Positions 7,514-16,800 of a stretch of DNA of 34,000 nucleotides are shown piece by piece. The stretch is from Acidobacteriota bacterium (GTDB lineage: Bacteria > Acidobacteriota > Blastocatellia > Pyrinomonadales > Pyrinomonadaceae), in NCBI GenBank assembly GCA_003222845.1, contig QHXG01000244.1, positions 1 to 34,000 of the forward strand. The letters run 5' to 3'. The notes under the pieces are model-generated. The model saw only the letters and a program-made list of their open reading frames with translations, did no database searches and had not been told where the DNA came from. The translations under genes were made by a program, and so were the position numbers. Each line of letters begins with the position of its first letter. Position 1 is the first letter of the stretch.

Positions 7514-10500
7514 TCACTTCGCTGAATGTGTTACCCCGTCAAGCTGTTTTCGCAACCGCTGAATGTCCGGACGATTGAGGAAGGCGCCATAGTTGTCCTT
7601 GCCCCAACGCGGTTCAAGTTTGGCCAGCAAATCGTTTGCTCGCAGAGCATACTCTTGTGCCTTGGTTTTGTCGCCTAACTTTTCACTAGCCACGGCTGCG
7701 TTTGCCAGGGCGCGCCATTCCGACGCCTGCTGACCAAGCCGGGCAAACACTTCCTGCGCCTGCAACGCGTTAGCGGATGCACCTTGAAAATCGCCAGCGA
7801 GGAGCATCGCCTCGGCGAGCGCAAGTTGTGCCTTGGCCGATTGCCATGAATCGTTTAGTTGCTTAGCCAGATCAAGGGCCTGCGCGCATTTTCCCTTGCC
7901 GGCCGCGGCGGCTCCCCCGTATGCCATAGCCAAACCCAAAATGCGCGTCGCGTTCATCTGGGTTTCGGGAAAATCGGCGCCGACCGTCGCCAACAACTTC
8001 TCCGCCTTACCCCTGGCGTCCGCGAAGTGCTCCTGACTCAAGTCGATCTCAGCAGCAATCAGCTTGCTTTCCAGCGACAAACGCTTGATTTCACCGCCCG
8101 GTTTGTCAGCGATGGCCACCGCCCGATTGAGCGGCTCTGCGACTTCACCGAAGCGGCCCAAACGGCCCAGCACGTAGGCACGCTCGAGCAGGTTGTAACC
8201 TATGCTGCGCTGAATACCAAGCGAGTTGTAAATCACGTCTGCCTGCGCAAGATGATCGAGCGCCTCGGCAAATTTCTCTTCTCGCGCCAGTGTCGAGCCG
8301 AGTTCCGCGTGGCCGAGCGCGATTTGCGATTGGTCATTCGATTCCTGACCCATCTTCAACAACCGCTCCTGGGCAGCTTCCGCGGCCGAATAATCGCCTT
8401 TCCGAATATTTGCGCGCGCCAGCAAAGCCAGACAGGAAGAGGTTTCGGATCGATAACCGCCTTGCTGGTAAAAATTGAGCGCGGACTGGATATACTGAAC
8501 AGCCTCTTCCGGGTTCTTTTGGTGCAAACGCAAATTCGCCAACGAGACCCGGACTCTCGCTTCGTTGCTTCTGGCCTTGTTCCTTTGCGCTGATTCAAAA
8601 GCCTGCCCCAGGTACTTCTCTGCCTCCGTGTATTCGCCTTTGATCAAAAATGCGTTGCCGAGATCGATCAAGGCCTGGGTGCTGACGTTCTCCATGCCAT
8701 TCTTCTGGGCCAGGTCAACAGCTTCGCGAGCATATTCAGTTGCGCGAGCCATTTCGCCCATGTCAGCGGTCAGGCTACTCAATTGCCGGAGCGCTTTGAC
8801 CTCTTGCCCCTTGATGTCATTGACCCGCGCCAGACTCAGAGCTTGTTCCAGGCGCACCTTGGCATCCGCCAGCTTGCCGAGTTGGTTGAACAACGCACCG
8901 CGCTGGTAGTTGACTTCCGTTCGTCCCTCAAGATTACCCATTGCCTGATAGATCGCTTCAGCTTTATCGAACGAGTTGGACGCGTTCAGCAAATCTTTTT
9001 GTCGCCCATACAGAATACCCAGGCGCAAAAATGCTGTCGCATATTGTGGATTTCGGTTCGCCGCTTCTGTATAGACTTCGATCGCCTTCTTCAGGTCTTC
9101 GTTCTTCTCGTAAGCGCGTCCAAGATCGACCAGGACGCTCGGCTTCTCAGCGTCGGACGATTGTTTTGCGAGTGCGGCATAAGATTCGATCGCTGCCGGG
9201 AAGTCGTGACGCACCGTGGCTGAAATTGCGTCAACATAAAGCGCGTCGGCTGTTGGCAGCAGCGAGCGATCGCTGGCCAGCGACGTTACGCGGAGCAATT
9301 CATCCTTTGCTCTGTCTGCATAGTCCAACTCGATCAAGCTTTCCGCCAACCGCGCATGCGCCAGAACATACCTGTCGTCAATCGCAATTGCGCGCTCGAG
9401 CGCTTTGCTCGCTTGATAAAAGGCGCCATCGCGCACCGCGTTGGTTCCGACGTCGTACCAGTGCTGAGCTTCCGCGCCGGGAACGTGCAACCTCGGACGC
9501 CACCATCGCCAAACAATCGCCGTTGCCACGATGACGGCCACGACACCGACCAGGATGTACCAAACAGGCACGCGTGGTCGGACCAGCATCCGCGAGAGAT
9601 TTGTGAAGGTCGTCTGGCGAACTGAGGACGTAATCGATCTTGGGTGGATTAGCGTAATTCCCAGGTCGTCCTGCAAGGCGTCACGAACCGCGCGCAGATC
9701 AGCTATGAGGTCGTCGGTAGATTGATATCTGTTGGCGGGGTCCTTCGCCAACGTCTTAAGAATGATGGAATCCAGTTCCGGCGGCAGCGCGGGATTAATC
9801 TTCGACGGAGGCGGAGGCTCAACATGAATAACATTTGCAGCGATCTCAATCAGGCTCGTTCCGGGAAATGCCGGTTGGCCGGTAACACACTCATAGAACA
9901 CGCCGCCAAGCCCGAACAGATCGCTGCGTGCGTCAACCTGGCCGCCCATAGCCTGCTCGGGTGAAAGATACGCCGGCGTACCAACCATAGCACCGCTGCG
10001 CGTCTGCATAGCCAACAGCGTACGCGCTTCGGGCTCGGATGCGTGAATCTGATCATCGTTGAGTTGTTTGGCAAGGCCGAAGTCCAGCACCTTCACCTGG
10101 CCGCCCTCGTTGATCATGATGTTCGTCGGCTTGATGTCGCGATGAACAATCCCACGCGCGTGAGCCTCTTGTAGGGCCAACGCGACCGCTTCGATGATCT
10201 CCAACACTCGCTCCACTGTCATTTGACCTTTGCGCATCATTCTGCTGAGCGTGTGGCCCCGGATCAGTTCCATGACCAGAAAAGGGCGTCCCTCGCTGGT
10301 CTCGCCATAGTCGTACACCGTAGCAATGTGCGGGTTGCTCAACTCGGAAACAGCCCGTGCCTCGCGCAAAAAACGCGCGCGATAATCGCGTTCGTTTGAT
10401 TCCAGCATCGGAAACTTGATCGCCACGCGTCGGCCCAGGCTCGTATCCTCAGCCAGGTAGACTTCGCCCATGCCTCCCTTTGCGAGGCGGTCGAGAATAC

Positions 10501-10528
10501 GGTAATGGGAAACAACTTGCCCGATCAT
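7514..10528 (-). CDS. Membrane Ser/Thr protein kinase with TPR domain
   Basis: Predicted inner-membrane kinase of 1004 residues. The kinase domain (about 10-285) is intact: GGMGEVY glycine loop, VAIK Lys38, HRDIKPTN (129-136), DFGLAK (149-154) and GTPAYLSPEQ (183-192). A single membrane helix (PVWYILVGVVAVIVATAIVW, about 321-340) is followed by about 650 residues of TPR repeats, for example AIEVYTEAANRNPQYATAFLRLGILYG and ATEYAREAVDLAQKNG. The topology predicts a cytoplasmic kinase and a TPR sensor or scaffold on the far side, in place of the PASTA domains of PknB. ATG is at 10528 without a strong Shine-Dalgarno. The small secreted protein and murE follow on the same strand. Substrates are unknown. 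Confidence 0.93.
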   Translation of the reverse strand: MIGQVVSHYRILDRLAKGGMGEVYLAEDTSLGRRVAIKFPMLESNERDYRARFLREARAVSELSNPHIATVYDYGETSEGRPFLVMELIRGHTLSRMMRKGQMTVERVLEIIEAVALALQEAHARGIVHRDIKPTNIMINEGGQVKVLDFGLAKQLNDDQIHASEPEARTLLAMQTRSGAMVGTPAYLSPEQAMGGQVDARSDLFGLGGVFYECVTGQPAFPGTSLIEIAANVIHVEPPPPSKINPALPPELDSIILKTLAKDPANRYQSTDDLIADLRAVRDALQDDLGITLIHPRSITSSVRQTTFTNLSRMLVRPRVPVWYILVGVVAVIVATAIVWRWWRPRLHVPGAEAQHWYDVGTNAVRDGAFYQASKALERAIAIDDRYVLAHARLAESLIELDYADRAKDELLRVTSLASDRSLLPTADALYVDAISATVRHDFPAAIESYAALAKQSSDAEKPSVLVDLGRAYEKNEDLKKAIEVYTEAANRNPQYATAFLRLGILYGRQKDLLNASNSFDKAEAIYQAMGNLEGRTEVNYQRGALFNQLGKLADAKVRLEQALSLARVNDIKGQEVKALRQLSSLTADMGEMARATEYAREAVDLAQKNGMENVSTQALIDLGNAFLIKGEYTEAEKYLGQAFESAQRNKARSNEARVRVSLANLRLHQKNPEEAVQYIQSALNFYQQGGYRSETSSCLALLARANIRKGDYSAAEAAQERLLKMGQESNDQSQIALGHAELGSTLAREEKFAEALDHLAQADVIYNSLGIQRSIGYNLLERAYVLGRLGRFGEVAEPLNRAVAIADKPGGEIKRLSLESKLIAAEIDLSQEHFADARGKAEKLLATVGADFPETQMNATRILGLAMAYGGAAAAGKGKCAQALDLAKQLNDSWQSAKAQLALAEAMLLAGDFQGASANALQAQEVFARLGQQASEWRALANAAVASEKLGDKTKAQEYALRANDLLAKLEPRWGKDNYGAFLNRPDIQRLRKQLDGVTHSAK

Positions 10529-10855
10529 CGGACTCGAATCAGCGTTAGTTTGAAGAAAATAATTTGCTTAATCAGATGTTAAGGCCGGGCGTTCAGAGAA
10601 GATCGCAGACATCGTTACGTACGGACCTTTAATCGAGCCGCATACTACGCCAAAGCCAAAAGCATTTCAATTCCTTTAGCAGAGTGAGCCAACTCATGCT
10701 GAGGTTACATATTAGCAGCCATCACTTCCGCCAGAAGACTTGCTCGAGCTTCGCCTGTTCCTGGGCCCGCGATGGTGTGGATCAGTCTGGACAGGATTGA
10801 GAGCCAGCGTTTACGATGCAGCGTCTGTAAATTTCTGTGAGAGGCGTGAAATCTC
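10529..10855. other. Divergent intergenic region, 327 nt
   Basis: Lies between the minus-strand kinase-TPR gene and the plus-strand amidohydrolase gene, so it must hold promoters for both. I find no pair of boxes good enough to call. GAGAGG at 10839-10844, 11 nt before the ATG at 10856, is a plausible ribosome binding site for the amidohydrolase. No conserved gene is seen. The minus-strand ORF 10705-11349 crosses it but looks like an antisense shadow of the amidohydrolase. Confidence 0.6.
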
Positions 10856-12547
10856 ATGGCTGCTAGAATTTCAGTGGTTTCGCTACTGACGCTGACGAGT
10901 TTGCTGGCGCTGTCAACGGTTTTCAGCGCGGCGCCTGCATACGATCTAATCATAAAGAACGGCCGCGTTGTCGATGGCTCAGGCCGGCACGGTTTCAAAG
11001 CCGACGTCGCGATCAAAGGCAATCGCATCGCTCGCATCGGCAACCTGCGCGGTGCGAAAGCAAAACGCGAAATTGATGCGCGCGGACAAATCGTCGCGCC
11101 CGGCTTCATAGACATGCTGGGACAATCGGAAACGTTCGTGCTGATCGATCCGCGCGCGATGAGCAAGGTGATGATGGGCGTCACGACCGAGATAACCGGC
11201 GAGGGCGAATCGATCGCGCCCGTCAATGATCGCATCCTCAAAGAACAGGAAGACTTCAATCGACGCTTTAATCTGACGGTCGATTGGCGCACGCTCGACG
11301 AATACTTCAAGCGGCTCGGAAAGCAGGGCGCGGGGGTGAACCTCGGCACCTTTGTCGGCGCGACGCAGGTGCGTGAATACGTGATCGGTTATGACGATCG
11401 TCCCCCGACCGCGGCCGAGTTAGAACAAATGAAGCAGTTGGTTGCCGAGGCAATGAAAGACGGCGCGCTCGGTGTTTCAACCTCCCTACAGTACGTGCCG
11501 GCGCGGTTTGCGAAGACTGATGAGATTGTCGAACTCGCGAAAGTCGCGCATCAATACGGCGGCATTTACATCTCGCACCAACGGAGCGAAGCCAACGCGA
11601 TCGATGATTCGATGAAAGAAGTTTTCGAGATCGCGCGCCGCGCGCATATTCCCGCGGAAATCTGGCATTTCAAAACCGCGTACCAGAAAAACTGGGGACG
11701 TATGCCCGAAATGCTCCGCCGCATCGAGGCCGCTCGACGGCAAGGATTGAAGATTACGGCGGACGTTTATCCGTACGTCGCGGGCAGTACGTCACTTAGT
11801 GCATGTTTGCCGCCATGGGCGCTTGCAGGTGGCACGGATCGAATGATCGCGCGCTTGAAAGATCCGGCAACGCGCGCACGTCTGAAGCAAGAGATCGCCG
11901 CCGATTCGAACGCTTGGGAGAATATCTACCTTGGCAGCGGCGGTCCCAGCGGGATCTTAATCGGCTCGGTGGTGAATCGAGACTTGGAAAGTTCGCAGGG
12001 AAAGCGACTATCGGAGATTGCTACCGCTCAAAACAAAGATCCACTTGACGCTCTATTTGATTTCATCATCGCCGACCGCGGCCAGACCGGCGCGATCTTC
12101 TTTATGATGAGCGAAGCCGACATGAACGCCGCGCTGAAGTCTCCTTTAGTCAGCATCTGCACCGACAGCAGCGCGCGCGCCACGGATGGCCCCTTGGCCG
12201 GATCGAAATCGCATCCCCGCGGCTGGGGCACCTATCCACGTATTCTCGGGCACTATGTGCGCGACCTACACTTAATGCCGCTGGAACTCGCGATTCACAA
12301 GATGACGGGCTTGCCCGCATCGAATGTTGGTTTGAAACAGCGAGGGCTTATTCGCGAAGGTTACTTTGCCGATATCACCATCTTCGATCCAAAGACGGTG
12401 ATCGATCGCGCAACCTTCGAAGAGCCGAACCAATATCCGGTCGGGATAAACTTCGTCATCGTCAACGGACAGATCGAGGTTGATAACGCTCAGCGCACGC
12501 CCGCACTGGCCGGGCGAGTGCTGCGGGGGCCAGGATATCGGCAATAG
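10856..12547 (+). CDS. Secreted D-aminoacylase-like amidohydrolase
   Basis: A 563-residue member of the N-acyl-D-amino-acid deacylase branch of the amidohydrolase superfamily. An N-terminal signal peptide (about 1-26, ending SAAPA) suggests export. The fold is indicated by DLIIKNGRVVDGSG, the APGFID strand, VGATQVREYV, GALGVSTSLQYVP, YISHQRSE (His241), IWHFKTAYQKNWG (His271), ADVYPY, ACLPPWALAGG and CTDSS (Asp437). The C-terminal GLIREGYFADITIFDP is the typical composite-domain return. The normal HxH metal motif after GFID is replaced by MLGQ, and the Cys region (usually NCG) reads TGEGES. Metal content and chemistry may therefore differ from classical D-aminoacylase. It is monocistronic, convergent with the DUF4159 gene, and is the only plus-strand gene in the first 28 kb. 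Confidence 0.88.
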   Translation: MAARISVVSLLTLTSLLALSTVFSAAPAYDLIIKNGRVVDGSGRHGFKADVAIKGNRIARIGNLRGAKAKREIDARGQIVAPGFIDMLGQSETFVLIDPRAMSKVMMGVTTEITGEGESIAPVNDRILKEQEDFNRRFNLTVDWRTLDEYFKRLGKQGAGVNLGTFVGATQVREYVIGYDDRPPTAAELEQMKQLVAEAMKDGALGVSTSLQYVPARFAKTDEIVELAKVAHQYGGIYISHQRSEANAIDDSMKEVFEIARRAHIPAEIWHFKTAYQKNWGRMPEMLRRIEAARRQGLKITADVYPYVAGSTSLSACLPPWALAGGTDRMIARLKDPATRARLKQEIAADSNAWENIYLGSGGPSGILIGSVVNRDLESSQGKRLSEIATAQNKDPLDALFDFIIADRGQTGAIFFMMSEADMNAALKSPLVSICTDSSARATDGPLAGSKSHPRGWGTYPRILGHYVRDLHLMPLELAIHKMTGLPASNVGLKQRGLIREGYFADITIFDPKTVIDRATFEEPNQYPVGINFVIVNGQIEVDNAQRTPALAGRVLRGPGYRQ

Positions 12548-12601
12548 CTATGGGCGCTCGACTCCTGCGCCGCCGGCTGTTCGGCCCTCTTGAGCATTTT
12601 C

Positions 12602-12621
12602 AAGACCCTTAAAGGGGTCTT
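12602..12621. terminator. Hairpin between convergent genes
   Basis: AAGACCC and GGGTCTT form perfect 7-bp arms with a 6-nt loop, 55 nt past the amidohydrolase stop and about 90 nt past the convergent DUF4159 stop. There is no U tract on either side, so it is at best a weak or factor-assisted bidirectional terminator. Confidence 0.4.
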
Positions 12622-12713
12622 AACCTGATCGCACCTCCACGGATTAACCAATAAAAATGGGGGTGGCAGCCATCACAGTGATCAACGTAAGGGTACAGTA
12701 AAAGGAATACCGC

Positions 12714-13574
12714 TCAATGGCTCATCGCGTAGATGATCACATTGATGGCGCTCTTATAAGCATGCAAGCCGTACTTCGCGGGATAGCGCGGGTCGTTGAT
12801 CCACTCCCACGCGTCACCCATATCGGTGTTGAAGGAGATGAAGCACACCAGCCGGCCATTCTCGTCCTCGACTCCCATACGATGCGGGACCGTGCCGCCT
12901 TTCTCTGAGGTCTGGCCGCGCAGGGCATTGAAAATATTCGGCACCTGCAGAGTTTCGTCGATGTCGAGATACGAATGAAAGATCGGATGCGAGAGCGGTA
13001 ATTCCTTGATCTGGCGATTGGGCCAGACCTTATGAAGCTGCGTCTCGAGATTGGCGATCTCATAGACGCCCCAGAAATCATCGAAGTACATGAAGCCGCC
13101 ACGCGCGACATATTCGCGCAAACGCGCGGCCTGTTCATCTGAGAGGTCGAGAAAGCCGGGCTCGACGAAGTAGATGATCGGATAGTCGAAGAGGCGATCG
13201 TCCATGATCGGAATTTGGTCAGGGCGCGCGGCGATCTTCAAATTCGTGCCGGCCCATTCGCGCAGACCTACGATTAAATTGTTGTCGGCTTCGGGATAGT
13301 CCGTCGCCCAACTATTTCGTCGTCGATAACCATAACCGTAATTCGGCGAGTCATAGATCGTGCGGATAAATGTAAACTCGCCGTAAGAAGGCCCGGTCGC
13401 TACGGGCCTCACCAAGGTAGGGCGCTGGCGGAAGCTGCGATAGTCATCAAAAGGGTTCTGCGCGAGCGTGGGAACCAGGAGCAGCAACAGCACGAGCATG
13501 CTGATGCCGAATCGTCGACCTTTTATGTGCGATCGGCGTCGCGATTTGTCATTTGACAATAAAGCGTTCGTCAT
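12714..13574 (-). CDS. Exported DUF4159-family protein
   Basis: The product is about 286 residues from the ATG at 13574 (MTNALLSNDK). The longer ORF start at 13613 is rejected because its first 13 codons lie largely in palindromic repeat sequence. A basic stretch (RRRSHIKGRR) followed by FGISMLVLLLLLVPTLAQ looks like a signal peptide or membrane anchor. YGEFTFIRTIYDSP, IIYFVEPGFLDLSDEQAARLREYVARGG, FMYFDDFWG and the NDPRYPAKYGL tail match DUF4159, a glutamine-amidotransferase-like fold probably without catalysis. It is the last gene of the MoxR/VWA series, about 235 nt after the DUF4175-like gene, with a repeat cluster between. DUF4159 commonly neighbours MoxR, DUF58 and VWA genes; its biochemical role is unknown. 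Confidence 0.85.
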   Translation of the reverse strand: MTNALLSNDKSRRRSHIKGRRFGISMLVLLLLLVPTLAQNPFDDYRSFRQRPTLVRPVATGPSYGEFTFIRTIYDSPNYGYGYRRRNSWATDYPEADNNLIVGLREWAGTNLKIAARPDQIPIMDDRLFDYPIIYFVEPGFLDLSDEQAARLREYVARGGFMYFDDFWGVYEIANLETQLHKVWPNRQIKELPLSHPIFHSYLDIDETLQVPNIFNALRGQTSEKGGTVPHRMGVEDENGRLVCFISFNTDMGDAWEWINDPRYPAKYGLHAYKSAINVIIYAMSH

Positions 13575-13588
13575 TTGTGGATTTCGTT

Positions 13589-13781
13589 CATCGCATAGCG
13601 ATGAGATGGGCACTAGCCGTGGGCTTTAGCCCACGGAGCGTTGTCGCATCGAATCGCCATCGCGTAGCGACGGTTGAAAATCATCCGTCGCAAGTCAATC
13701 GTCGCTACGCGACGACCCCGATCTGATCCACCTAACCGTGGGTTGAAACCCACGGCTAAAGTCATGCGGCGCTACGCGCCG
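13589..13781. repeat. Cluster of REP-like palindromes
   Basis: Successive perfect or near-perfect palindromes are CATCGC-ATA-GCGATG (13589-13603), CCGTGGGC-TTTA-GCCCACGG (13617-13636), CGCGTAGCGACG and GTCGCTACGCGACG inverted copies (about 13661 and 13701), CCGTGGG-TTGAAA-CCCACGG (13736-13755) and CGGCGC-TAC-GCGCCG (13767-13781). CCGTGGG-type and CGCTACGCG-type units alternate. The cluster fills the DUF4175/DUF4159 gap and supplies the false upstream start of the DUF4159 ORF. Confidence 0.85.
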
Positions 13782-13809
13782 AACGCAACAACTCACGAAT
13801 GAAGAATGA

Positions 13810-16800
13810 TCACTGCTTCCGTCCACCTCCCGACAACCGCCGATAATATTCCTCAACTGCCTTGCGATAGCGTTCAGGCGCGGCGCCTTCATCATGCAAG
13901 CGTAGATTCGTCCGGCCCGCCTGATTCTGTGCCTGCCGGCTCAATTGCAATTCCAGTTGACGCAGTGGATCGATCACGCTGTCCTTAAGCTGAGCAGCCG
14001 TTTGAATGTCATGGCCGGTCCCGACCTCAGTCAGCCGCCGCAGTTGGTCGATGGCCCGATCGAGATAAGGACCACTGGTGCCGCCCAATTGTTGCCGCAG
14101 CTTTTGCGCATCGTTCAGTCGCTGGCGCAATTCGGAATTCAACTGGCGGTCATCCCAGCCGCCATATCCGCCGCCGCGGTCATAACTCCCACCTTGACGA
14201 CCATCTCCCGAATTCGATCCATTGTCAGAATTTCCCTGCTGGCCCTGTTGCCCACGCTGCCCGCCCTGCTGTTGTCCTGACTGTCCCTGCTGTCCCTGCT
14301 GTTGGCCCTGTTGCTGGCCACGTTGTTGACCTTGCGAGTTGCCATTACGTCTGGCCGCGTTTTCATCCAGGCGCCGGCGTAACGAATCAACGTTATCGGC
14401 GAGTTGTCGCGTTCGATCGAGCGCCTCTTCGGCGTTATTGCCCGATTGGCCCGCGCCTTGTTCCGCCGACTGCAAACGCTCGGAAAGATTGTTAAGGCTG
14501 CGCTCAACGGCGCGTTCGTTGGCCCGCGCGCCTTCGAGATTGTTGCCGTTCAGGGCCTGCTTGCCTTCGCGAATTCGCTCCGCGATCCGATCACGCGCCA
14601 TGCCTTCGGCCGCGTCATTCAATTGCCGCGCGGTCCGCTGCTGTCCGCCGCCCATCGCACGCGCAGACTGTTCGATGTCCTGCTGCAAGCCGCTCACCGC
14701 ATCAGCCAGAGCATCCTTGCGCTCGGCCAGTTGCTCGCGCGCTCGCTGCGAGTTCGCGTCCTGCCCACCACGGCGCGCAAGGTTCTCTACATCTTTGGCG
14801 ATTTCACGCTGCCGCGACGCCGCCTGCGCCGCACGTTGACGCAAGTCACTGATTTGCTTCTGACGACCCGAAGCGCCTGATTGTCCGCCGGACTGACCGT
14901 TCATTTGTTGCAGACGGGTCTGCGCTTCGCGCAAGCGATCGAGGGCGCGCTCGTTCTGCGCGATCGATTCGCTGGAATTCCCACGCGATGATGCCTGCGC
15001 CTTCTGCATCTGGTCGGCAGTTTGATTGAGCTGGCGGCTCAACTCCTGCATCTGCGCGTCGCGACGTTCGCGCGAAAGCCGTTCAAGTTCGCGTGCGGCA
15101 CGACGCGTCTCATCAATTAACTCCTGCTGTTGCCTTTGGTTCCCGCCGCTGGATCCGCTTTGATTACGCGGGCCCTGCAGGCGTCGTCGTTGCTCCTCAA
15201 GGGCTTGCTCCTGACGACGCGCCAACTCTTCAAGCCGGCGCTCGGCTTCAGACTTCTGTTGTTGTGCTTGCTGCCGCTGCTGCCGCTGGACTGTCTCGTA
15301 CTGGTTCTTCATCTTATCGAGTTCCAGCTCGAACAAGCCGGCCAGTTCCTGCTGCTGGCGCTGGCTACTTTGGCCACCACCGCCATTTGCATTCTGATTA
15401 CCAAACGCGACCTGTACCTGACGGAAGATTGCATCAGCCGCCAAAAGCTTTTGCAGCGCCCGTTGTTCGGGCGGCAGTGCGTCGCGGCCAGACTCGTTTC
15501 GCAGCGGCGGCGGCGCGCCTTTCATTTCTTCGGCGGCCTGTTTCAGATCGCTGGCCATCTCAGCCATTTCCTTCTGGCCTTCTAATTCGTCGGGCAGCCG
15601 CCGTCCCATCCGATCCAGAAACTCGAGGGTGTCGGTCCGCAGCTTCTCCTGGCCAGCGGCGACCGCCTCGTATCCGTCTTTGCGCTCTTGCGGTGTGTAC
15701 TTATCGCTTTCGCGAATCAACTTATGCGTCGCCGCGATCAAATCTTTCTGCCTTCGCGAGAGCGCGTTCTGATCTTGATCGCCTTGCTGCCCGGCACCAC
15801 CGCCGCCTTGCTGCTGCGATTGGCGATATTCCATCTCAAACGGTTTCACTTCGATGAAGTAAATGTCGCTGGTCGTTTCGCTGTTGGCATCGCGCGCTTT
15901 CGCGTAATAGGAAATGAAATCGCCGGGCTTCAAATTAAATTCTTCGAGAAAGAAAGTGTGGGTCGCGGTCAACGTACGGGCAGATTCCCGCGTCAATTCC
16001 TGAAGATTCACCTTTTTTTCGTCGCCGCCGTTGACTGAAAAATACAAATCCATCCCGACCACGCCGTAATCGTCTTCAGCGCGCGCCTGGGTGAATACCT
16101 CCTCCAGATTGGTAGCCTTGCGGTCGCGCCCGGGTCGCTCGAACGAGACGGTAGGCGGTAGATCTTCGAGCACGCTCACGTCGTACTCGTTCGACCCGCG
16201 ATAAGTTTCGCCGTCGACGCTCACCAGTTCGATGTAATAGCTGGTCTCGCCGGAGACGGTCAGATCCCCGACCCAATCCTGACCGTTCGCGCGCATGTCG
16301 ATCTTCTTGCCGTTGGCCAGCACGATGCGCGCGGCGCGGACTTTGCCAGACAGCCGCGCAGTGATGGTCGCAACGGTGCCTTTCAGCGCCGCGATGTCAC
16401 CGCCATCTTCGGTGGTCTTGGAAGGCAGGTGAGAAAAGCTCGGAAAGTTCAGCGTCACGTCGAGTTGCTTGACGTAGGGCAAATCGACGACCGTGAGTTT
16501 GTAAGTATCTGAGCGAACTCCGTTGCTCTCGACGAAGTACTCAATGGAATCTTGAATATTGAATATCGAATATCGATAGTCTGTCTTAGCCTTGGCCGGC
16601 TCCATCGCCTGACCCTTCCAGTCATCCTTCGATCCGACAGGTCGCCAATAGATCGAAACAATCTGCGCATCGAAGTTAACCAACGTCGCGAGCACGTCCT
16701 GATCGGAACTCCTCGGTACGCGCGCGGACCCGGGCTTGACCCTGATGCTCATCGCGCTGGTTGAGGCGGCGAGCGTTTTCGGCATGACCAATTGCGCCAC

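Noticed and set aside
7859-8593. 244-aa plus-strand ORF
   Set aside because: It is antisense to the TPR region of the membrane kinase gene, with composition typical of a shadow frame.
10705-11349. 214-aa minus-strand ORF over the amidohydrolase start
   Set aside because: It is Ser/Arg/Pro-rich and antisense to a well-supported gene; nothing in it resembles a domain.
13589-13781. Possible CRISPR array from the repeated palindromes
   Set aside because: Units differ in sequence and spacing, there are no regular direct repeats with unique spacers, and no cas genes are near.
15093-15857. 254-aa plus-strand ORF
   Set aside because: It is antisense to the coiled-coil part of the DUF4175-like gene; the Ala/Arg/Leu-rich content comes from reversed Gln/Arg codons.
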